A DNA stretch of 64,000 bases. Origin: Bathynomus jamesi (taxonomy: Eukaryota; Arthropoda; Malacostraca; Isopoda; Cirolanidae). Shown here one piece after another: positions 56,459 to 64,000 of this stretch. A program made the position numbers and the translations under genes. The stretch covers positions 105,641-169,640 of the forward strand of contig JAJOZX010009475.1 of the NCBI GenBank assembly GCA_023014485.1. Reading direction: 5' to 3'. The notes beneath the pieces are model-generated. The model saw only the letters and a list, made by a program, of their open reading frames with translations. It was not told the origin of the DNA and searched no databases. Position 1 is the first letter of the stretch; the number at the start of each line of letters is the position of its first letter.

Positions 56459-59003
56459 CTAGCCTAATACAATTTTTGCATGCTCGATGCTCTCATCAAT
56501 TTCTTTTTGTGGAAAAATGTATTGAATTCTGCTGCCTCCTCTTAGGGTAGGACAACTCATTACAGTTAATATATGATGTCCTGGCACTGCACATGAATCC
56601 TTGTTTGATGGATAATAATATGCACTTGATCCTGATGACCCAGAGGGATGTAGAAAGTTCACAGTGAAATCATCAAACTCTTCACAATATTCCTCCACAA
56701 TCCCATACCAAACTTGCATGTCATAAATGCAGCCAACATACTCTCCTGGTTTGACACATTTTAGGTTACCAAGCATTGCAGGTTCATTAGTAAAATGACA
56801 CTTCCTTATTCTTTTCTTTTCTCCAAGGCCACTTGAAATGGGATACACCATCAGTTCTTCCTTGTTTAGGGGAACAAATCTATGATATTTCTGAGTTCCA
56901 GGAATAGCCCTACTATCCTTGAATCGATGTTCCAACCGTTCTTCTGCATCTTTCAAATCAGCTGTAGTTACAAAGAAAAAATTATCTTCTTGCTCAAGTT
57001 TTCTTCACAAAACTGAAACATGTGTTCTGGTGTAAGAATTTGCCTCTCTGTAGTTCTCTGCAAACTGGCACGAGCAGTAGCTCTTTTCACTGTTCCTCCA
57101 ATCCCATCACATGCATTTTTGCCATGGGATGTAGCAAAGAAGTGCCATTCACAAGACAGACCAAAATCCTCTTCATGGTAACAGAGATTTGTGAAGTTGT
57201 ATCTGTTCTTATATGGCCAGCACATCCATCTGAGAAATAGTGCACCTTCTTCAATTGTGGGCATCTGAATTTAACATATGTCATAAGCTTCAATATGAAT
57301 GAGTAAACCATTATAGTGTTGTGTTTTAGTGATGCAGATAAGAAACAGACACTAAAATGGCTAAGTTCCTGGTCTGCAGATGATCTATAATAGATGACAA
57401 AAGGGTGAACTGTACACTGTGAATTGTCCAGTGAAACCCTTGGGCAGCATCCTGGACAATGAAAGAATAATTCTCAGAGAAATCACCTACTATAACTACC
57501 TCGCTCTGAGGTGGTAGTGTTTCTTTCAACTGCTTGAAGTACTGTGATTGTTGCTGAGCAACAAAGTGATGACGAACCATGCGGGATATTTTCATGCTTA
57601 GGGATGATAAGTATTCATGAGTGGCTCCACCTTATCAACCATTGTACAACGGTCAACAGTCACCCATTGCTTGTAAGATATTTCATTTGGAGCTGATTTC
57701 ACACTGTCAAGTAACTCAAGAAAATCCAGGACACCCTCTTCTCTTGGGCAATCATTGCAAAGTTGCATCATGCAAGTCTCTTTCTGTACTGCAGACACTG
57801 TAATCCATAAGATCCTTGTATGAAAGACCTCTTTCTCCCAATTTTGATGGTATGTGCAGACACAGACAGAATGAGTCCCACCACTACCAGCAAGCACACA
57901 ATATGATGGCCGTAATTTTGCAAATGTGGAAAATCCTATTTTGGGATTCTTTTCATCATTTTTATATAGTTCAAACATCTCTCTTAAATTCCCGAGGACC
58001 AATCATTTTTGCACCTTCAGCACTGATAACTTTCACGCAATCCTTTGGCCAGGACACATACGACTAACCTCTTCTGACTCATAGAATCTTCTAACTATAT
58101 CTTTGTGTTCTTCAGATATCACTTTTCCTTTGCTCATTAGTGGAATCTTCGGAAGGATTCCATGTTCTGATTTAAGTGAACGGCTTCTTTTCACCATGTA
58201 TGTTGTAGTTTGAAAGAAACTAGCTGTTTTTTCAATTGTGTATGGTGAGTGTGTCAATATTTGTAGTTTGTGATGGTGACATTTGCTCTCCAGGAATGAC
58301 TGTTTCAATTCATTCATTAATTTGTCTAGATGTTTTTCAGATTTAGTTTCAGGTTTTGAAGTATCACTTACCTCCTCGGTAATTTGAACACCATAACTGA
58401 GTTCTAGCCTCTCCTTCAGGTGTTTCTGAGCAGATGATAGCTTACCACGAGCCTTGCGCTTTTTCTGGCTTAATGACAGCCCTTCTGAAAAGAACAGAAA
58501 AAAAGGTTTCACACACCTGAATATTAGTAATTAAATATTAATTATAGTACCTTAAATGCTATATAATTGGCTATATATAGATCAAACAGACCTTGTAGTA
58601 AAGTATAAGTTATTATATTAATTTATTACTTACTTTTTTTAACTGGTGTTTGGTCCAGAAATGCTAGAACTGGTTCAACTGAAGTTGAAGGATTTTCCTT
58701 TATCAAGCAATCACTGTCATTGTCCAGATCTTGAATTGAAGAGATGTTACTCAAGCCACTGATAGTAGATGATTCATTTGAATCCTGCTCAGACTCGTTG
58801 TTTTCAGTGGTACTAAGTATAGTGGGGTTTTTCATTATCAGTGTCCAGCAGTTCACACACAACAATGAGTCTTTTTTCACTCTTCCAGCACATTTTTCAA
58901 CAAGTACATCAGTCACTTTTCTAAGATTGATTGTTATGCGTTTCTTGTGTTTTTGAATAGGGTCCTGGCAGTATTTCAAGTGCCGAACCATTGTATTTTG
59001 ATC
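56459..59003 (-). pseudogene. Transposase of the long-TIR element, spliced and frame-broken
   Basis: Probable DDE-type mobility protein. The first exon starts after TATATCTTTACAG (59003) and carries MVRHLKYCQDP and a CVNC pair. A 149 bp intron follows (58485-58633, GTAAGT...TTCAG). Exon 2 has KKRKARGKLSSAQKHLKERL, YESEEVSRMCPGQR, EVVIVGDFSENYSFIVQD (acidic block), KVHYFSDGCAGHI (second Asp block), EWHFFATSHGKNACDG and GGTVKR. The C-terminal part has PGEYVGCIYD...VWYG and VNFLHPSG, a Tudor-like look. Stop at 56459. At least five frame breaks (near 58045, 57985, 57600, 57400, 57200). Relatives occur widely in cnidarians and arthropods (recall). Confidence 0.75.
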
Positions 59004-59261
59004 TGTAAAGATATAGGATTTACAATTAGGTAATACATATTTTTTAGAAAATATATAGCTATACACACTTAATATTTTAGGCCTTGATAGTCTGAGGCTC
59101 ATTAAAACACCATACCCACCAGCCACCCACAGTGCTGGCTGGAACTGTACTAACCTGTAGACAAGGAATTTTGCAACTATCTGTGTTGATTCTGCACTTA
59201 GACAAGTAGCAACATGTTTCAACAGGTTTCAACAGGTTTGTTTAGGCTACATGTGAGCTTA

Positions 59262-60075
59262 GTCTTCCCCTTTCACTATTATAACTATTATTGCCAGTGT
59301 AGATTAGCAGTGAAATACAATTTTTATTAAATTCTTGGAGCTTGAGGTCAAATTGATAGCTAAGATATAAAAATTCCTCGAAATGACAAGCAATTTATAA
59401 ATATGGTGTTCACTTATAAGTTAGTTACATGAAAAGTACCAACATAAACAAACTTTTTATGATTGTTTCTATTAGTCAAGAACTCTGACTTTGTTTTTTA
59501 TATCTATAAAAAATGTAATTTTAATTTCTATAGGTCAAATTATGAGCTTAAGTGTGAAAAAATAGGTAGAATTGACGCACAACTTATGAATATGGTGTTC
59601 ACTTATATGTTAGTTACATGAAAAAAACTAATAAACAAACTTTTTTTTGCTGATTCTAATAGCCAATGCCTATGCCTTCATTTTTTACATTTAAAAAAAA
59701 AAATTCTCATTTGATACCCCAGAGGTCAAATCGTGACCTCAAATTTTGGTTACAGTGTAACTTTTTTATTTTTCAACCTAGAGTTCTAAAACTTGCATAT
59801 TTGGATTCCTTGTCGTTTTCTGATTCTAAATATATATACTTTTATATAATTATGACAATTATTACCCAAGTTATGGCTCGCCAAATGTTAGTAACCTCGC
59901 GAGTGACCTCAAATTGCCCGAGGTCATATCTCTTGAACCGTTGGTCGGATTGACCTTATAATTTCAGAAATGGATTCAGGGGTCACAAACTGCCTATAAA
60001 CCAAATTTCAGCAAAATATGAGAGATGAGGGTGTTAATTTCAATTTTTTTTGGTTGATCTGACAGAGAATGACCC
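59262..60075. repeat. Right terminal inverted repeat, 814 bp
   Basis: Inverse of 55790-56438, about 165 bp longer because the segment with GGTGTTCACTTATA.GTTAG and TAAACAAACTTTTT occurs twice (about 59400 and 59590). Confidence 0.9.
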
Positions 60076-60214
60076 TATACCAATATATTGTTCGGTTTTT
60101 TAAATTATAAAATATATGATGCTATAAAGAGTATATAGTTTTTTTGGGGACACCCTGTGTGTATATATATAATATATATAATATATATATATATATATAC
60201 ACACCACACACACA

Positions 60215-60782
60215 GGGTGTCCGAGAATTATCTGTACAATTTTTGGCTGTTATTAAAAGTCAACCATGAAGTGTAGAAATTCCAGTGTTGTCCCATTTTA
60301 CAGAGAATCTCATTAAGTTTTTTCTGATACCAAGTTTTGACAAGTTTTTTAGAAATTCCAGTGTGTCCGAACATTATCTGTACAATTTCATCTTTTAATA
60401 AAATTCTTGATAACACACGTAAAATTCTTAAACAAGATTATTTAGAATCTGTATTTTCAAAAGTTTCTTTTATTAAAGTAACGTTGTTACAAACATTCGA
60501 TGTGTGCACCATTAGTGATTCGCAAAAATCCAATCGATACTCCAAATGTTGCCATGTACGCTGCAGCATATCCACATCAATTCGCTCAATAGCAGCTGTG
60601 ATTCTTGCTTTTAAATCATCAATGTCTGTCACCCGCGTACATTTCTAAAAAACTTGTCAAAACGTGGTATAAGAAAAAACTTAATGAGATTCTCTGTAAA
60701 ATGAGACAACACTAGAATTTCTACACTTCATGGTTGACTTTTAATAACAGCCAAAAATTGTACAGATAATTCTCGGACACCC
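60215..60782 (-). mobile_element. Mariner-derived element with 142 bp inverted repeats
   Basis: Arms 60215-60356 and 60641-60782 begin GGGTGTCCGAGAATTATCTG and end TTTTGACAAGTTTTTTAGAAAT. A second terminus-like GTGTCCGAACATTATCTG lies inside at 60363, so it is a composite or rearranged copy. The - strand core encodes only a transposase C-terminus (TDIDDLKARITAAIERIDVD, W.HLE.R). Inserted in the right part of the 55045-61154 MITE. Confidence 0.85.
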
Positions 60783-61265
60783 GATAGATATATATATATA
60801 GATATATATATGATATATAGATATATATATATATATATATAATAATATATATATATATATATTATATATATAAAAGAAATGAATATTCATTTTACTTGGG
60901 CAGACTGACTGTCCGACTCGTAGCCATGAAATTGAGAACAAATGCGGCTTATCAGCAGTGTTGCCAACTACATATAATAAAAATACATTAACGGTTATTA
61001 TGGCCTTCAGTACTTGCTATTTTAAGTGTACCTGAGGTAATTTATATAATTCTTTTTAGCCAGACCCCAAAAAGAAAGACAAATTAACGTCCGGCTCAAG
61101 GTGGCTCCGGATGGAGGACAGAGTGCTCAAAAGGCGGACTGTCCGGCCACCCTAGTTTGCACAGGTTTTATCACGATACAGAATGACTTAGGCTAATGAA
61201 TATTTTCTCTGGTGTTTTTCATAGTTACAACGCCACCCCTACGATATTACAGTAACTGAAAAAAC

Positions 61266-62289
61266 ATGGAGCCCACGAAAGAGCATATTCGACATGTGAT
61301 GCTGTATGAGTTCCATAAAGGATCTAACGCAAGTGTATTCGCAAGAAAACATTCAGTGTGTTTATGGAAATGATGTGATGTGAGCGAACGGATGTGTAGG
61401 AGATGGTTTGAGAAGTTCAGAAATGGAAACTTCAGTCTGAAAGATTATAATTATCAATGAACAAGACGGCCAAATGAGTTAGATGAAGAGTTGCTGAAAG
61501 CAGCAGTGGAGGAAAATCCAACGGTTACTGTAAGAGAACTTGGCCCGCAACTCGGCGTTAGCCATATGACCATTCATCGTCATTTGAAGCTGTTAGGGAA
61601 AGTAGTGAAGGTTGGAAAATGGGTTCCTCATGATTTGTCACGAGCGAATCTTCAACATCGAATCGATATTTGCACATCATTGCATTCTCGGCAACTGCAG
61701 GCCCGTTTTTTAATCAGATCGTCACTAGGGATGAAAAATGGGTCCTCTATAACAATATTAAGCGTCAACACCAGTGGCCTTGCCGTGAAACAAAGCCTGA
61801 ACCTCAGCCAAGGAATGGACCCCATCCAAAGAAAATTTTGCTACGCGTTTGGTGGGATATGCGGAATCATTCATTTTGAGCTTCTACCAGATAACCAAAC
61901 AATCACAGCTGAAGTCAACTCCAACGATTGAAGATGGCATTACAAGAAAAACGTCCCGCATTAATTAATCGCAAAGGTGTTCTATTCCACCAGGAAAATG
62001 CGCACTCTCACACTGCTCGAATCACCACTGCCCAATTGGAGGCATTTGGCTGGGAAAAAATGCCTCATCCACCTTATTCTCTGAACATCGCACCTTCAAA
62101 CTACCATTTATTCAGAAGTCTGCAACATCACCTAGATGGAGAAAAGTTGCAATCCAGGGAAGCTATCGAAAACGAAGTGATCGGTTTTTTTTAACTCGAA
62201 ACCAAGGGATTTCTTCGAACGTGGCATAAAAACTTTTCTACAGGTGGGAGGAGGTTACAGAAAAAGAAGGGAATTATATTGATGATTAA
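61266..62289 (+). pseudogene. Mariner transposase, catalytically dead
   Basis: About 341 codons, starting MEPTKEHIRHVMLYEFHKG and ending NYIDD, the normal length for a classic mariner transposase (about 345). It has helix-turn-helix VRELGPQLGVSHMTIHRHLK and the linker WVPHDLS. Of the D,D34D triad the first Asp remains (TRDEKWVLYNN, in a second frame). The second block reads HQENAHSH, where HQDNARPH is usual, and the third reads IAPSNYHLF, where SDYHLF is usual. Several stops and frameshifts. Confidence 0.88.
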
Positions 62290-62582
62290 TTTGTCATTGT
62301 CATTTTTGTCGGGATTAAACTAAAAATTCGAGCAAATTTGTCCTTCTAAGTTCTTTAATTTTTGTTCTGAATGAACTAAAAAATTGAGCAGAATATATGT
62401 TACAACCTTATACTTCAGTGTTCCCAACACACGCATACACAGAGGGAAAAGTGGGAACTAAAAGCTAGTATGACTCGAACCCCTATATATCTTATTTAAC
62501 TAAGGCTATTACCACACAAGCACAGGCATACATAAATTTAGTGGAAATTCTAAAATCCACGCCTTTACCATATTTTGAATTA

Positions 62583-62925
62583 CAAACGTTATCATCCCAC
62601 TCAATGTCATTCTCATTTCATTCCGCACCCAATAGCAAAGCCGACAATAAGAATTTCGGAGGCATTTTTAAACGGGCTACTCCCAATTCACGCCATTCTC
62701 ACCCACGACTTTCCCACTTTGGTCCAGGTTAGATTAACTTAGGTAATATTAACCAAAGTTAATTTAACCTTCATCATTTGGCGCCTTTACCACGAATGGG
62801 AATGGAGCGACTTTCTCAAATCGAGAAACGCTTCTCGAATGTGGATTTTTCACTTTTGCGCATTTTCATTAGCGGATCACGGAAGGAAATGGGAATGACA
62901 ATGAATGGGAAGTAATCTTACAAAC
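62583..62925. mobile_element. Foldback MITE, about 340 bp
   Basis: Left arm ATCCCACTCAATGTCATTCT (62583-62627) pairs with the right arm GGAAATGGGAATGACAATGA (62881-62925) over about 45 bp. Non-coding. Borders are approximate. Confidence 0.5.
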
Positions 62926-63135
62926 TGAAGAGACTTTATTCATTTTCAATAGTGTGTTTTGACAGACTCGTTCTCGAGAATAAACAATAGATACGACTTT
63001 TAATTTACAAATTCCACGTCTTTACCAAATGAATCTTTCGAACAAATATACACTCCCCCTCCTCCCGACTTTTACGCCCCTCCTATAACCTATTCGGATA
63101 ATTTCCAGCATTATATTCATCTTATTCGCTTAGTA

Positions 63136-63332
63136 CCATCAACTGGGGATACTCGGGCCAGTGGGAGTAACTCGGGACATATTGACCTTCTCGGTATTCA
63201 TAGTTAGATACTTTATACAGTATATACGAGTACGTAAAACAATAGAAAATGGCCCCAAATTCGGCCTTTTTTAATTAAAAAATGCTATTGAAGCCTCAAA
63301 AACTAAATGTCCCAAATATCCCCAGTTGATGG
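63136..63332. mobile_element. MITE, 197 bp, TA target
   Basis: Ends CCATCAACTGGGGATA and TATCCCCAGTTGATGG, with TA at 63134-63135 and 63333-63334; sub-terminal TCGGGACATATT/AAATGTCCCAAA. Tc1/mariner-type MITE. Confidence 0.8.
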
Positions 63333-63436
63333 TACAACTACTTCAAAAATATTTATTTTTTAGAATAAATAGAGTAAGGGTTTTAAAATGGAATTATTGC
63401 TTCGGGGTTATCCATAGATTTTATTGCTCCTCAGAC

Positions 63437-63465
63437 CAGCGTTTCCCAACAGGGTGCCGCAAAAT
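63437..63465 (+). repeat. Single hAT MITE end
   Basis: CAGCGTTTCCCAACAGGGTG resembles the 10857 MITE terminus. The opposite end is not seen in the window. Confidence 0.4.
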
Positions 63466-63806
63466 TTCATGAAAATAACAAGTAATTAAAAACTCGAGAA
63501 TTATTGAAAATAGGGTAATTTGCTCGAAACAAAACATTCGAGATCTATTACGTCGACGCGGAAACTAGATAGGCTCGGGTTGAAGTTACGTAGTGTCGGG
63601 GTGGTGGTGGTGGATGTTCAACGGCGGGATAAGTCATCCGGGGTACCGCGAATGAAGAACGGATTACTTTCTACTCAAATGCCTTACCTTACGTATAAAA
63701 AAAAATAGCTTCACGTCCGTACATAATCGAGTCTTTAGGGTTGTTCCAATAAATATAAAACTAAAAAAGGAACATTCAAAAAGGGCAGTTCTGAATAAGC
63801 TTTTAT

Positions 63807-63832
63807 AAAAAAAAAAAAAAAAAAAAAAAAAA
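63807..63832. repeat. Poly(A) tract
   Basis: Twenty-six consecutive A. May be the tail of a retroposed copy, but no upstream body was identified. Confidence 0.6.
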
Positions 63833-64000
63833 CTTTTTGAACATTCAAAACATTTCCACGAGTTCTACATTAGGCACGCGCCCCTTCATTCAAAGCAAAA
63901 TGGATGAATAGCGCGCGAACAGTCGTTAATCCCTAAACGGGTATTAACTCAGTATCATACTCTTATTCTTCCTCATATGACGTACTGCGAGCAACCTCGT

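Larger units (their letters stand above)
55790..60075 (-). mobile_element. 4286 bp DNA transposon with very long TIRs and TATA duplication
   Basis: Begins GGGTCATTCTCTGTCAGATC and ends with the exact inverse. TATA is at 55786-55789 and 60076-60079. The empty site is preserved in the other arm of the mariner it entered (GCTATAACAAT versus GCTATA/TATACCAAT), proving a 4 bp duplication. Inverted repeats are 649 bp (left) and 814 bp (right). It encodes a transposase gene on the - strand (59003-56459). The 4 bp duplication would fit the Sola superfamily, but that assignment is from recall and unverified. Confidence 0.9.
55114..60155 (+). mobile_element. Deleted mariner-like element split by a long-TIR transposon
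   Basis: Inverted repeats of about 210 bp start GGGTGTCCCAAAAAAA and include TATACTCTTTATAGCATC and TAGCGAGTTGTTTGCAT. Between them (55320-55670) remain the first-Asp block [20 protein letters not shown] and, after a deletion, the last block YPPRSPDLTPLDFYLWGYLK. The right inverted repeat is cut by the 4.29 kb element at 55790-60075. A TA flank is clear on the left only. Confidence 0.85.
55045..61154. mobile_element. TAGGGTGGCC MITE interrupted by nested transposons
   Basis: Ends TAGGGTGGCC and GGCCACCCTA with the exact 8 bp target duplication GTTTGCAC at 55037-55044 and 61155-61162. The outer parts (about 70 bp left, about 280 bp right) are non-coding. Type is hAT-like by its 8 bp duplication. 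Inside it sit two mariner-type elements. Confidence 0.88.
54927..62410 (+). mobile_element. Mariner element hosting a nest of other transposons
   Basis: Inverted ends T(C/A)AGGTTGTAACA, followed by ATTCTGCTC.ATT, with TA at 54925-54926 and 62411-62412. The transposase lies at 61266-62289. The element's left untranslated part is interrupted by the element at 55045-61154, with everything nested inside that. Without the insertion it would be about 1.37 kb, the normal size for mariner. Confidence 0.85.

Noticed and set aside
55790..60075. Maverick/Polinton identity suggested by the long inverted repeats
   Set aside because: The element is only 4.3 kb, has a 4 bp target duplication, and shows no polymerase B, integrase or capsid-like genes.
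28201..64000. All transposon frameshifts being assembly errors
   Set aside because: About 690 host codons in 13 exons are free of indels, and the transposons also show catalytic substitutions and large deletions. Some single-base breaks could still be errors.

Overview
This window looks like a piece of an animal nuclear genome, most likely an arthropod. Genes are split by long introns, microsatellites (TA, GT, GA, TATG, GAT) are abundant, GGTTAGGTTAGG-type strings resembling the arthropod telomere unit TTAGG are scattered about, and transposable elements of many classes fill most of the space. A crustacean would fit the microsatellite and element mix, but that is inference. No rRNA, tRNA gene or CRISPR array is visible.

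Two host genes can be read through the repeats by matching splice sites, codon phase and protein motifs. (1) An astacin-family zinc metalloprotease on the + strand, with six phase-compatible exons between 1534 and 24943: propeptide, mature N-terminus, N-terminal catalytic subdomain, zinc motif, Met-turn and C-terminal cysteine. Its introns (up to 13 kb) are packed with transposons. (2) The C-terminal part of the SIN3 transcriptional corepressor on the - strand, with seven exons from 52339 down to a stop at 43048, about 440 residues. Its N-terminal exons were not found in the window.

Layout. 0-1.5 kb: microsatellites and a tandem pair of hAT-type MITEs. 1.5-25 kb: the astacin gene, whose introns hold opposed LINE fragments, a Tc1 element with long inverted repeats, several MITEs with target duplications, Helitron-like repeats, a 4.3 kb DNA transposon carrying a nested RTE LINE, and a degenerate LINE. 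25-28 kb: an internally deleted mariner and a hAT relic. 28.2-35.6 kb: a BEL/Pao-type LTR retrotransposon on the - strand with two 594 bp LTRs, a CTCTA target duplication and 112 bp tandem repeats in its leader; a related solo LTR lies at 36.7-37.3 kb. 37-43 kb: AT-rich, gene-poor. 43-52.3 kb: SIN3 exons with a hAT element, a deleted Tc1 element and SINEs in the introns. 54.9-62.4 kb: a four-level nest of transposons, each level marked by its own inverted repeats and nearly all by target duplications. The innermost is a 4.29 kb element with 650-810 bp terminal inverted repeats, a TATA target duplication and an unusual intron-containing transposase gene. 62.5-64 kb: MITEs and unassigned sequence.

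The host exons are free of frameshifts over about 690 codons, while every large transposon gene is broken. The transposon damage is therefore more likely real decay than poor assembly. The most novel candidates are the innermost long-TIR element at 55790-60075 and the unclassified 4.3 kb DNA transposon at 15546-19833.
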